Source: Ctena decussata (Eukaryota; Mollusca; Bivalvia; Lucinida; Lucinidae). Taken from it: DNA of 64,000 nt. Shown piece after piece: positions 33,960 through 45,519 of the stretch. Numbering within the stretch: position 1 is the first letter of the stretch; each line of letters opens with the position of its first letter. The notes beneath the pieces are model-generated. The model did not search any database, was not told the DNA's origin, and saw nothing but the letters and a program-made list of their open reading frames with translations. The stretch covers positions 49,288,858 to 49,352,857 of the forward strand of contig OZ022503.1 of NCBI GenBank assembly GCA_963989385.1. The letters are read 5' to 3'. Made by a program: the position numbers and the translations under genes.

Positions 33960-34745
33960 TGCGACAGTCTGCATGCTTAGTGGTTAACCCAATCACGGTT
34001 GACAACTTTGCTGTCCTCTTTAATTGAACGCCGGTGGGTCGGGGTTTAGACTCTATGATATCCCCTACATAAAGCTATATATAAGTTAGTTGGGGCCGGA
34101 TGTTTGTCTGTTTCTAGGCCCATCGGGGTTCAACTGGTGGTCTTCTTTTGCTCCAGTGCTCCAGTGGTGTTGCTGACGCTCCAGGTGTCTCAACACGCTT
34201 CGGCTGTCGAGTCCTCATCCTTGCTTCATCACGGTCTTTTCTTGATTTTAATTGTTGACCGTGATGACTCTCTGATGAGTTAGGGGACCTCCATACGAAC
34301 CGAACCACTAACTAATTGTGTGCACCGCGGCGGAGGGTGAGGGTGAAGGTATGGGCCCAGTAAAACCGGTTTAAACCCCCCAGTAGTTATTGCTGACCGT
34401 TCCAAGGCGGTACTTTCGTTGCGGTTACATTTGTTTTATGTTCGGTGCTGTTTAATTTATTGTGTTCTCATTTTAACCCTTCTATAATAAAAATAGAAAA
34501 TAGGTAAAAATAATTGTTAAATGTTTTTCGTGTAATTTGCTTAGTTTGTTGTAACCCTTTTGTTGGTCTAAATTATTTAGTTCAATAAAGACAGCTGAGT
34601 TGCCACCTATTTGGGAAAGAGCTGCTGACTCGGCTTATCACTTGTAATTTATTGTTTGTTGGGATGTCTTTGTCAATCTTTCCCTTTGATGTTGGGGATA
34701 GGGTTTGGGGTTCTGATTCAGTAAGTTCCTGAAGTGTAGTTACTC
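33960..34745 (+). repeat. Family D dispersed repeat, longest-type copy 2
   Basis: GCGACAGTCTGCATGCTTAG at 33961, then the same block order as 30745-31510, ending in GTAAGTTCCTGAAGTG. The minus-strand copy at 780-1292 matches its 3' two-thirds closely. A TTATTA microsatellite follows at 34787-34808. Bases 34810-36067 show no gene. Confidence 0.78.
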
Positions 34746-36067
34746 TTAAAATTTGGATTGTTTTATAGTATAGTATAGTTTTATATCATTATTATTATTA
34801 TTATTATCTATTTCTTCTCCTACGTCTAAATAGAATAGTACCTGTTTCTAAGTATCGCGTCGGACCATCCTGTGGTCACCCGACTGACATTTCTTGAAGA
34901 TAAAATCGATGTTTGGCTAGCTTTGTCAAGAATATCTCTGACCGCTGTATGTTAATATGGACTGTCAACGCATTCGGCAAAATGTTACGTAACCTTACAA
35001 AGCTTCGTTCCACGTCATTATTTACAGACTGTAATACTATTACTGTAATCAAATGCATGCAAAGGACATCAGCCTCTGTATTTCAAATACCGATGAAAGT
35101 GACTTCACTGTTTTCTCTCCCTAAATATACACGTACTTTAGCCATTTGCTGAGGAAAAAAAAAACATTAAAGCTATTGCTCAAACGGCTCATTACATCAG
35201 CGTGCTGCAGAACGTTGCCAGCCAAATCACTTACCAACTTTTCTGAAATTACATTCACGTATGTTTCTGCCCCGCATATGACACGAGACATTATTCAAAA
35301 TTCGCAGCCTTTAGGGAAATATTATTAACCCATTTTCCACTGATAGATGCGTTAGGAGTTTGATGAGCGCCTCCAAATCATTTGATCATTCCAAATAGAA
35401 ATTTTGGTGTCTGAGATTTTAATTAATTATGCCATCAGTCTGGTATTGCTAAGATTGGCATAACATGTCAGAAAGATGGAAATTCCAATCAGGTCCTAAC
35501 GAAGAGTAAAGGAATTCTGTAGCAAGAGTTCATATAGGCTGCATATCTTTAGTCACGGTCACAGTCTGGACATGGAAAGTGCAGGCTACTTGTTATAACG
35601 TACTATTATTACATAATTTTGATATTATCACTACTTACAATGTGCCGTCCATGACAAGTCTACCAACTTCAGAACTTTCTATACTTAAAACTCCCAAAAA
35701 CTATGGCATTTGAATTCGTGAAAATTAGATTTTCTAAGCACAGCCTGAGGAGAACAAGCCGCTGGAAAAAAGGAAAAGGGTCGAATACTCTACCTTTAGT
35801 TGACTTTCCACTTATTTTATTGCGCATTTGGCCAATATTTTCGTTTAGGCCCGGCTTGTTGGGCGTTTCAAAAACGCATGGTCAGAAAGGTTTTTCCACC
35901 ACAACATGTACTTTTGGTTTTGTTTATCTTTCAGCTTTTAAAAGCTTCTAGTGTTCTCCCAGTATGAGAACACTGACCTACTCAGGGCAAACAGCCAAAG
36001 CTTTGAGGCGAGACCTGTATAAAATGCTACGTTCATAAATGTGCGTATATTGCACACGTAATTTATT

Positions 36068-37358
36068 TCTGTTTTTGCTCCAGATATGTGTTTTAATTCA
36101 GTGTAATACATGTTATACGTGCATAATACAGGTGCAGTGTGTTTTAGTTGGTTGTTTTTTTGGTTTAACGGACCTTTGAGACAGTATTTCAGTCTATGTG
36201 GGGTCATCTCCCACAGAGAGGGAGGAAGAAATGAGAAACGAGGAAGACAGACAGAGAAAAAAATCCAAACAATCCCCGCCCGCACCCACTGCAAGCACAG
36301 TAGGCCCTTGCCCTACTTTTATCCAAATGAGTAGGACGCCCTGGCACTGGAAGTTATAACCAGCACCATCGCCCGGCCACCACCCGGGTGCAGTTGGGGA
36401 CAAAATATTTAAATTAGGCGATAATCCTTTGGAATTTACGGGCGCAAAAAATAGCAAAACTTACTGGCAGAAACCCAAAGAATTACGGGTGAAATGCCAT
36501 AGCAGTTATGAGCAGAAATTTTAGAGCGGATTTTGCCCATAAATGGGGCAATAAGTTAATTTTCTGGGGAAAACTGTGGCAGGATTTACAATAATGACTG
36601 AGAGATCATATGCTGTCAAAATCTTACTGGCATAATATCAAATATTTCGGGCGTAGACAAAAAGAAACTGATTCAGGGCATAAATCTGACGTAGAATCAC
36701 TACTTCCTGTAAAATTAAATTTTGGCGGTAAACTAAAACTTACACCATTGAGGGAAAGAAGAGTTAGTCTTTGTTTAAAAAAAGGAACGATGTACTTTCC
36801 TGAACGATGCTGACAATTTTGTATGGTACATAGACAAAAATGTAAGTTTACTATAAATATTGTTGTTTAAGTGTATATGATAGCAGGTTAAGGCTATGAA
36901 AACAAATTTTGCATTTTTCTTTTTGAGCACTCTACTCAATTAACAGTTAATGCCGACCAACACAGTTTCACTGACTGTGTCAGTATTGCCTCTTTGAGCT
37001 CTTTCTTAGGTATCTGAATCTTTCTATTATCTAACTGCTTTGGAAATAGCAATTAAAGCAGACAGAGAAATGAAATTGCTTGTGACTTGCATAAGTACAG
37101 AATAAGCCATGTAGTGTATACTCAATTCAGTCCTCCGATAAATGCCAAGACAGCCTAAATTTCCGCCCGTAACTGCTGTGGTATTACGCCCATAATTCCT
37201 CAGTTTTTTCACCCGTAATCTTTGCTATTTTTCGCTCGTAAATTCAAAAGGATTTCCGCCGAATTTAAATGTTTCGCCACAAACTGCACCTGTTTTACCC
37301 CCGGATAACGCCTGCATTATACTGAATTAAAACACATAACTGGAGCAAAAACAGGAAA
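36068..37358. mobile_element. Foldback element, left arm split by a retroposon
   Basis: Left arm 36068-36138 plus 36387-36520, right arm 37155-37358, inverted copies: CTGTTTTTGCTCCAG…TGTGTTTTAATTCAGT, GGTGCAGTTxGxG, ATTTAAATTxGGCG, GGAATTTACGGGCGCAAAAA and their complements. The central ~630 bp has no known coding content. A further piece of the arm (CCCGCTCTAAAA…GCCCCAAT reversed) occurs at 38015-38080. Confidence 0.72.
36139..36386. mobile_element. Family P retroposon with 8-bp target duplication
   Basis: GGTTTAACGGACCTTTGAGA, GACAGTATTTCAGTC, CCCGCCCGCACCCACTGC, AGTAGGCCCTTGCCC in the same order as 15611-16273, uninterrupted here. GGTGCAGT at 36131-36138 and 36387-36394 flanks it. It lies within the left arm of the foldback element, so it is younger than that element. 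Confidence 0.83.
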
Positions 37359-37374
37359 ATTGATGGATGGGTGA

Positions 37375-37562
37375 CTTGTGGTTGTACGTCCTTTTTAACT
37401 GTATTTCAGTCATATCAGGACAATGGGAGGGTGATAATGGAAAGCTGTGTGAGTGAAACCCGTTTATGATTAAAAAGACCCCGCCTCCAGGGGGTCTCAT
37501 ATCCGGGACTGCTAGATCAGTAGGCTGGTGCTTAACCTACTGAGCTATCGGAGCTCCTCATA
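37375..37562 (-). mobile_element. tRNA-derived SINE, minus orientation
   Basis: The minus strand starts GGAGCTCCGATAGCTCAGTA, with A box TAGCTCAGTAGG matching the pol III consensus, and a weak B box (GGATATGAGACCC). The body extends to about 37375. The weak B box and attached body argue against a functional tRNA gene. Confidence 0.6.
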
Positions 37563-40484
37563 AGCAGGAAGAAAATAAGGACGTACATTAAGGCCTCCAG
37601 AGACAATACTGACATTGTCATTTAAGCTGTGTTGGTCGTCAGTACCTATAAAGTGGGTGGAGTGCTCTAATATAAAATGCAAAATTTTGCTGCCATGACC
37701 TAAATCTGCTCTCACATTAACTTAAAACAACAACACAAACTCACTTCTTCAATGTATGATACAATATACTCACCATCTTTCAGCAAAGAACATTTTTTCT
37801 CTTTTTTTAACAAGACTAATTTAACCCTTTTCCCAGACCACTCATGTTTTAGTTTCCCGCCGAAATTTTGTGTTACACGATGTGGTTATTCTGTCTCAAA
37901 TGTATGCCCGGAGTTAGTGTCTCTTTTTCTACGCCCGTATTATTTCATATAACATCGGTAAGATTTGAACAGCATGTGATTTCTCAGATGTATTTGTCAA
38001 TTCCAATTTAATTTCAGCCTAAAAATTAACTTTTTGCCCCAATATCGCACCAACTGCGGGCGAAACCCGCTCTAAAAAATTTCATACAGGATCTCAGGAT
38101 CTGGTTGTTCAAAACGTCTGTCAGCATATAGTGCTATGCTCGGTAGATGAAATTCCAAGGATTCCTTCTAAAAAAATAAATATGCTAATTTCAAAGCCAT
38201 AAATCGCCCTTTTTTCTTTCTTATTCAGTAGAAATATGGTCAAATCAGGGGCAGTTTATCTATTTTTCATGGGACAATGTTAAAGAAACACAACTAACAC
38301 CCATTTCAATGGTGCAGTTTGCCTCTTTCATAAAAGTGGTTTTCATTAATTAATGGCCAATATGTTAAAAAATATTTTGTTTAAAAACATGTTGTTTCTG
38401 TATGGAAAGAACAGCTCTGCACGTGAAAAAAGTGCAGATCACAGAAATCTATCGATGAGCTGCTGCCGCCCAGGTTAAATAAAACAACACTGATTGCATT
38501 CATTTTAACAAAGCAATAGCATGGATCTGCTCTTTTACCACTGTTTCTAAGTTTCCCTCTGAAATAACTACTCTTTGGAAATTTCTGCTACTTCAGAAGC
38601 AGTTTAACGTAAATATTAAACACATTGGGAAGCCTAAAAATAATTATATAGCTTAACAGTCCTAGAAAGTGAACAGTTTGGTTCTACAATGCACTTATGC
38701 AACCAAAATATACAGATGGACCTGCAAAAAGTGTAAACCCTAATCAGACTTCTCCTTTTGGTGCTGTCTGGTCTGTGTCTGCACTGTTTATTCAGACCTA
38801 TCTCTCCCAATACTTAGAACTAAATTTTTACGGTATGCCATGACAACCTGAAGATCGTGCTCACAAGAAGACAGTCTGACATTTATCTGCTTTCCTGTTT
38901 TCTTATTTTCTCTTTTGCTCTAACAAAGTATTTGTGTCAAAACCATTCTAAACCAACAATTAGTGAGTCAAAATGACATACTTTGATAAAGGATGGTTTT
39001 TATGCAGGAAACGAGAGTCAATTTTGGATGCTGTAATACCATTCCAATCAAACCATCCAACTGTAATAAGGTAACTCATGGGAAAATAAGGTGGGCATTA
39101 AAAATCAGCAAAAGTCCAGACCGGTCTTATAAATCATGTAATTCTCATGAAGAGTTCTGATCCCTGCTTTCTTGCCTTTGTCACTGAAGTGCTAAATATT
39201 TTGATACCAACTTCAGTTAAGACTCTTGACACTTCAATCTACATAGTCACTACATCTGGTGAGTGTATCTGCCATTGAGTGTTGTTTCCCTGGGCTGAAC
39301 CAGTAATGAGGTTATAGGAAATAAGTATCAACTGTCAGCTTAGACCTGATTAATCACTGGACTCACATCTCAATCAAAAAAGACAACCTGAGTACAATTG
39401 ATTTCTCTCAGAAAACCACATGAACCAACAAATCATTTTGCTTACATACCACAACTGCTCTAAATACTGGAAAACTTGAACCAATTATCCTTTAAATGAT
39501 CAGGTTTTACCATTCTGCAATATGTGAAAAACACAGCAAAATTGCTCATAGCAACTGCTTACTGTTCTGCCTGATCTAGGTATTATCTATTTGTTCAGAC
39601 AAGTCTGTCTGTCAGCAATTCTAATTTCACACACAGAAACCCAGATGAACCAACTTATCACTTCTTGTACTTTAACTGGAGATTATAACTTTTTATCAAA
39701 CACCCACATAAATAAAGATTAATTGTACCAAAATAGGCTAATACAATTATCATTTGCAATCCTAGCTCATTCATGGCTGGAAAATATCATGGGCAAAAAA
39801 AAACTTCTAAGCAGTACTGAGGAACTTTTTATTTTTAAGCATCCTTCACAAGGGTACCTAGTCAGCTGCAAATAGTTTTGCAAACTTGACCAGAGATGTC
39901 AGCGCTAAGATGTATGAATTTCCTATTTAAAAAAGGGAGAAAATGGTATCTGTAAGACACAGGTATTGCCACTCAGTCTAGTTTCTGTCTAAAAAGCAAA
40001 GCTATTTTATTTTTAGAAATAGTGTTGTGTTGTTTTTTATCATTCTTTTCTCAAAGATCCAGCAATGGTATATATTATCTTCCATAACTTTCTTAAAAGC
40101 ATTGCCATTCCTGCAATAGGCCATTCCATCTTAGGATTTAGACACTCCTTTAATGTTCTGTCATGAACATTAAAATGACAAAATAACTGGCAAACATTAT
40201 AGACCCTGATCAGACCTCTCTCTAAGCAAGTGGCAACCATCTAGCCTAGGTTTAAACTGCTTGTTCTGACATTTCTGCCCACAAATTTGGGAAAACTTAA
40301 CTGTAAATTGGCAATTTACAGTTTCTGTCCTCAAATTCGTGGATAGGAATGCCATTGATAAAGTATTACCAGGATATTGCATATTTAAGAAGAAAGCATG
40401 CACAATTTCCTTTCATTTTATTTAATCAGTGAATCTGAAAATCTTTAAAGACAAGCTCAAGACCTTTCATCTATCAGTATCATT
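37563..40484. other. Long gene-free stretch
   Basis: AT-rich unique-looking sequence. Scattered 'CTGATCAGAC'-type motifs (e.g. ~38745, ~40206) recall the core of family A but lack its ends. No ORF is convincing. Confidence 0.4.
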
Positions 40485-40721
40485 TGAGCCACGACACAGG
40501 AAAATCAACAAAGTGCCAAGTGCACCCAGCCAAGACTCAGATCAGCCTGGACATCTGCCCAGTTTAGCAGAGTCTTTCCTGTAGGCATGGAGGTAGCTAG
40601 GCCCTATGCTACTTTTTAAGCGGACAGCAAAGACTCTGATCAGACTGGGCGGATGCCCGGCTGATCTCAGTCTTCCCTGGGCACACATGACATTTTGTTG
40701 GTTTTCTCATGTCACAGCTCA
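40485..40721. mobile_element. Family A palindromic element
   Basis: TGAGCCACGACACAGGAAAA … TTTTCTCATGTCACAGCTCA, flanked by TT. Diverged but complete. Confidence 0.85.
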
Positions 40722-40954
40722 TTTGAGAGAGAAAATAAGACTCTTTGTGCAATTTTAATTACCAAAAACTGTCTACAAATTGGGATGGAAGTATAAAAGC
40801 AAATATTGCAGGCCCAGATCAGACTGCTCCTGTGGGTTAGCACCGTTTGTCAACAAGGCCATTATTTTAGAAAACAATCCCTGTCAGGATAGAAAGCATT
40901 GTTCAATTTTCAAAAGGGTAACAGCCATCACAAGAAACATCACTGTTGGGTAAA

Positions 40955-41390
40955 AGGTGCCCCAATATGTATAGCCATTGCACCATTCTAAGAAAATGAA
41001 ATGAATTAAAAGCACAATATTTGGCAGCTAAAAGAAAACATTTTCAGTCGTCAGAAAGCTCTTCTTCTTTGAGACAGAAAATACTAGGTAAAGAGTACTT
41101 TTGTAAAAGAGATCAAACTCCAATAGTTGTTCTTATTTTATACCCAACTAGTTTCATTCATTACAACCTTTTTCAAGGGACAAATTTGTAAACAATAAAA
41201 CCTAATGACATCAACATCACATGACGTCAATGGCAACGGTGTCAAAAAATGGCAATGACTTTGGTAAAGAGTGTAGACTCTGTACTGTATATCTGCATAG
41301 CTGTTACATTATTCTAAGAAATTGAAGTGAATTACTAGCACAATTTTTGACAGTCAAACAAATGCATTTTCAAATGCCAGAAAACTAAAA
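40955..41390. repeat. Two diverged direct copies ~315 bp apart
   Basis: 'ATGTATAGCCATTGCACCATTCTAAGAAAATGAA…TTGGCAG…CATTTTCA' near 40970-41045 resembles 'GCATAGCTGTTACATTATTCTAAGAAATTGAA…TTGACAG…CATTTTCA' near 41293-41375. No gene. Confidence 0.45.
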
Positions 41391-41433
41391 TAATTTAAAA
41401 TAAAAATGCTTCAGTGTAAACTCTATAAGGTTC

Positions 41434-41660
41434 TGGGGTCGTATTTATAAAACCACCTAAGTTGTTGCTATGCTGTTGCTAAGGCTAAATTTCTATGGAG
41501 GAGATTCCCTACAACTATGAAATTTGCTCTGGAGGAACAGTCTAAAAAGACTGTTCCTCCAGAGCAAATTTCATATTTGTAGGGAATCTCCTTGATAGAA
41601 ATTCAGCCTTAGCAACAGCATAGCAACCACTAAAGTTATTTTATAAAAACGGCCCCTGAT
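41434..41660. mobile_element. Family H foldback MITE, ~227-bp near-perfect palindrome
   Basis: Arms run from TGGGGTCGTATTTATAAAAC to GGAGGAACAGT and back from ACTGTTCCTCC to TTTTATAAAAACGGCCCCTG, with a centre of only about 8 bp (CTAAAAAG). The arms are nearly identical, so it is probably young or a hairpin-prone site. Confidence 0.9.
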
Positions 41661-41756
41661 CAGGTTTGCGTTTTTTGTAATTTTGCCTACAAAACATCTT
41701 CAAACAGGACATTTGTACTTCCTGGATCTAAATGTAATAGGAGAGGCATCAAGGTC

Positions 41757-41985
41757 AAGTGTTTAGTGGCCCTTGGCAATGGTGCAGAAGGTTGGGGGCT
41801 CAAATCCCCAAGAGCCTGCCAGGGACTGGAAAACTTTCTCAATCCAGAAGTAAATGTATACTTTTTTTCAAATCAGGGAAGGTAAAAAGGCAGCAATTCA
41901 TCTTTCATATGCTATACTGTAGATATGGTGGGTCTCCAATACCCTTTGTCCCTATGGCCACAAGGCTATAGAAATTTTTTACCAC
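41757..41985 (+). mobile_element. tRNA-derived SINE
   Basis: TAGTGGCCCTTGGCAATGG and a B-box-like GGGCTCAAATCCCC, then GGAAAACTTTCTCAATCCAG, matching the body of the SINE at 7880. Ends near CAAGGCTATAG. Bases 41990-42770 hold no gene; GTCAACTCTC…ATATCTCAGA near 42255 resembles one end of the MITE at 58261. Confidence 0.6.
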
Positions 41986-42774
41986 TTTAACCCTTTTTTG
42001 ACCAGTGGACTTGTCCATTCTTATCATTCAGATAATCTCATTACTAGTTTTAGGGGTTTCTGGTGAATATTTTCACTTTTATTGTACTTTGCATAGAAAT
42101 TCCTGTAAGCAAACAATGTAGACCCTGGGTCTGCACTGTTTGCATAATGTCCCCAAAACGGGTATCTGGTCTAAAAAGGGTTAAACTGCAGTATGAACTT
42201 GTAAATAATAAATGAGCTAGTTGAAGAGGTCTTGCACTCCCAGCACAATGTGCAGTCAACTCTCACAATACATATCTCAGACATGGATACCACATTCCTT
42301 TGGTTACTAGATAAAGGTTTTTTCCTTTCGAAAGCACTCAAAAAATCTAGAACCATTAAATAAGAAAATCTTAATTTTCTAGACTGCTTTGGGAAAGATT
42401 AAACTCCAAGATTCCAGATTGTTTTCGAAGGGAAAACCCCATCATAAAACAGAGTTTCATTAGATTGATTTAGATATTTGGGCTCATTCCAGAGAGAAGA
42501 AAACCCTGTTTTATAGCCTAATAAATATTGCAATAAAAGTCTTCCAGAAGTATGTAAAAGAAATATATCAAAATTATGCCTTCTCAGCAAAGCCATGTTT
42601 AAGACCTTACCGCATATTTTGTCAAAAGAAAATAAAGATATATACTGAAAGTTTCACTCTTATGACATGAATTATATCAAAATTATGCACCTCAGCAAAC
42701 CAATTCTAAAGATATCTTGCATCTTTTGTCACAGAAAATAAAGATAAATATTGAAAGTTTTGATCTTAATTCTT

Positions 42775-42995
42775 AAAGCACCAAAAAAGCAGATGACAAA
42801 ATCCACATCTGCAAAATTAGAAAAAAAATACAAAAAAAACTTTCACCCAAACATCATTACAGAAAAGTTGAAGACCTGTGGGCAAACAGTGTGGATCCGA
42901 ATGAGGCGGCTCATCTTGAGCCACCTCATCTGAATCTACACTACAGCATTTGCAAATTCAACTATTTTCACTCTTTTGGCATGTTAAAAGAAATA
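42775..42995. mobile_element. Family I palindrome element, both halves
   Basis: AGCACCAAAAAAGCAGATGA and GGGCAAACAGTGTGGATCC lead into GAGGCGGCTCATCTTGAGCC, followed by CACCTCATCTGAATCTACAC. The family centre is a long perfect palindrome in other copies (19802, 54645, 58720). Confidence 0.75.
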
Positions 42996-43346
42996 AAATA
43001 TGGCCATGCCTGGAGACCCATTCCAGCTACTGTCTCTCAACCACTTTTCAATAGATATGCATTAGTTTTCTTAATAGATTTAGCATCAGATTAGCTTTTA
43101 AGTGTAGCCAATTATCCCAGCCATATGTGGAGCTAGTTTCAAAACTGTCAGGGGACTAAAAGCATGTTTCAAGATGACAAATGGGCAGAGAACAACACAC
43201 ATATTGAAAAGTCTCACTGCCCTATTGCCTTTTGTAAAGATACTTGTGCAAATTTAAAATTCTCTTCCATTTCTGCTTTTATCACGTGGCTTTTATAAGA
43301 GTATTCCCTTGTGTTTAAATTTACCCTGGAGCATTAATGCACTGTC

Positions 43347-43576
43347 ATGCAGGCCATCTAGTGCAGTTGGTAGCGCATCTACCTTAAGAGCCAGAGGTCA
43401 CAGGTTTAATACATGGTCTGGCCACTAACTTTCATTTCCCCTTCTGCTGATTCAAGGAGGTCAGTTGTCTGTTACTGGCAAAAGTATGTGCACTTCGTAT
43501 GAGGTCTAAGCCTGTCCAGGAATAGTGTGGTGACCTTAGCTGTTTACCCTGGATGTAAAGCAACCAAACAACAGTG
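43347..43576 (+). mobile_element. tRNA-derived SINE (family B), plus orientation, 10-bp target duplication
   Basis: The head GGCCATCTAGTGCAGTTGGT … AGGTCACAGGTTTAATACAT is a tRNA remnant. The body reads GTTACTGGCAAAAGTATGTG, CTAAGCCTGTCCAGGAATAG and CCCTGGATGTAAAGCAAC. ATGCACTGTC at 43337-43346 and 43577-43586 flanks it. This copy has both head and tail and so defines the family's full extent (~230 bp). Confidence 0.87.
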
Positions 43577-43912
43577 ATGCACTGTCCCAGGCACAGGCTC
43601 AGTTTATTTGTGGTTAGTTTTGCAAAAGTCTCTACAATTTATGGATTCAAAGATAAAGATCTTTTTTCACTTATTTTAAGGCCTTAGTTTTGGATTTGGG
43701 GACTTGACAATTGGGACTCTTGATTTTCAACCCCATCCCCAGGGCTCAAGCTGTCATTCCCAAATATGATAACAACTGTCAACCTGTTGCAGAATACTTC
43801 AGTGAGACTTGAGGTTGAAACGGTCAGTTAAGCAGAGGATAGAGGCCATTAATTTAAGAATCCAATTTACATGGTAAGACCATCAGACTGCAAACTAGGT
43901 CCCCAGTAATAC

Positions 43913-44016
43913 CCAAATATGCTTAAATAATGGGACACCTAAAAACCATTAACTTTCCATTTGGGACAAATGGAAAATTAATACTTTAGGTGTCCCAATA
44001 CTTCAGCACATTATTG
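43913..44016. mobile_element. Family F palindromic MITE
   Basis: GGGACACCTAAAAACCATTA … TAATACTTTAGGTGTCCC around CCATTTGGGACAAATGG. Confidence 0.85.
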
Positions 44017-44218
44017 TAATCTTGAATGAATTAAATTTGGACAATCCCAAAATAATCTGTCTTAGGTCATAGATGTGAGCATTTAATATAACAGATCCAA
44101 TTTTGTACAATTATGGCCGTAAACTGTGAGTTATTTTCCAATCATAATTTAGGGCTCATTTGCATATTTCGCCAAATTCTTACAGCTGTAAAATTTCATA
44201 CAGGATGTCAGTCATCCT

Positions 44219-44676
44219 GCTTCATCAGCCTGATCACCATCTGTGTGCACAGTCATTTCTGCATTCACAGCTTCATCAGCCTGATCCCCATCTGTGTGCA
44301 CAGCCATTTCTGCATTCAGAGCTTCATCAGCCTGATCACCATCTATGTGCACAGTCATTTCTGCATTCACAGCTTCATCAGCCTGATCGCCATCTGTGTG
44401 CACATTCATTTCTGCATTCAAGGCTTCGTCAGCCTGATCACCATCTATGTGCACAGTCATTTCTGCATTCAAAGCTTCATCAGCATGACCATCATCTGTG
44501 TGCACAGTCATTTCTGCATTCATAGCTACATCAGCCTGATCACCATCTGTGTGCACAGTCATTTCTGCATTCAGAGCTTCATCGGCATGATCACCATCTG
44601 TGTGCAGTCATTTCTGCATTCAGAGCTTCATCAGCCTGATCACCATCTGTGTGCACAGTCATTTCTGCATTCACAT
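44219..44676. repeat. Minisatellite, 51-bp unit x ~9
   Basis: Each unit begins TTCATCAGCCTGATCACC and ends TCATTTCTGCATTCACAG. Units start about every 51 bp from 44220; the eighth lacks 2 bp. Because 51 is divisible by 3, frames on both strands stay open (17-residue repeat such as ITICVHSHFC); this explains the long frames at 44113-44733 and 44562-44212, which I do not call as genes. Confidence 0.92.
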
Positions 44677-45249
44677 TTGACTATATGCATGCAGGTGTCC
44701 TTAGTTTGCTTCGAGTCTTCACTGGTATCATAGCGAATTGAACATACTTTAATTCAAGCGGCAAATAATTCAACTACATGTAATTGAATGTAACCTACCA
44801 AAACAGATTGGTTGAAGAAGACATAAATATACAACCAATCAAAGAATTTCTTCCTTTGCATGAGAATTTCGAAGACTACTTTACAAATAGTATTTAAGAA
44901 AATTTAGCTTCCAATAAAGTGAGGATTTTGTGAAAATTCGGAGCATTTTTTTTCTTATTTTTCCATAAAATGCATGTTAAATTTTAAATACCAACAGACT
45001 GAATGCTTCATGTTCTTCATACATTGTTTTTTTTTTCTTCAATATCAAATGACATTGTAAATTATTATACAGAATTTTAATTACCCGGTACTGACTGAAT
45101 GTAGTCAAAAGTTAAGCATTACTTTAAATTAACAACTTACTATAATCAAATGCCTCACATACATGCTTCATGGCTCATATTCATCACGCAAAGGCTCTCG
45201 CTTCAATAGTTAATCTGACACAACATGTTTTATCACAGACTAATTCTTT

Positions 45250-45460
45250 GGTTGGTTGGTTGATTTGATGCTTAACGTCCACGGTAAACAACTAAGGTCA
45301 TGTTGGGACGGTCAGTTAACCTAACCACACTATTCCTGGGCAGGCTTAGACCTCCTAGGGGGTTAACCAGTACTAAGTGCACATACTTTCGCCAGTAACT
45401 GACAACTGCCCTTCTTGAATCAGCGGAAGGAGAAACGAAAGTATGTGGCCAGACCAATTC
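45250..45460 (-). mobile_element. Family B SINE, head missing
   Basis: AACGTCCACGGTAAACAACT to GAAACGAAAGTATGTGGCC matches 15722-15912 closely, but the tRNA head is missing (5' truncation on the minus strand). Confidence 0.82.
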
Positions 45461-45519
45461 GTTTGATTGCATCATATATGTACCTGTTGGCTCCTCATTG
45501 CAGACTGGTTCTTGCTTCA

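Noticed and set aside
34268..34298. Hammerhead-like CTGATGAG…CGAAC in family D (also minus strand near 1216-1245)
   Set aside because: Stem II between the two blocks cannot be formed without several mismatches and bulges; no stems I or III are found.
30745..34745. LTR retrotransposon bounded by two direct repeats
   Set aside because: The repeats are strongly diverged, and the interior holds only mariner and LINE relics with no gag, protease or integrase.
37500..37562. Minus-strand tRNA-like sequence
   Set aside because: The A box matches but the B box is weak, and a SINE-like body follows.
44113..44733. 206-codon open frame
   Set aside because: Produced by the 51-bp minisatellite; open on both strands.
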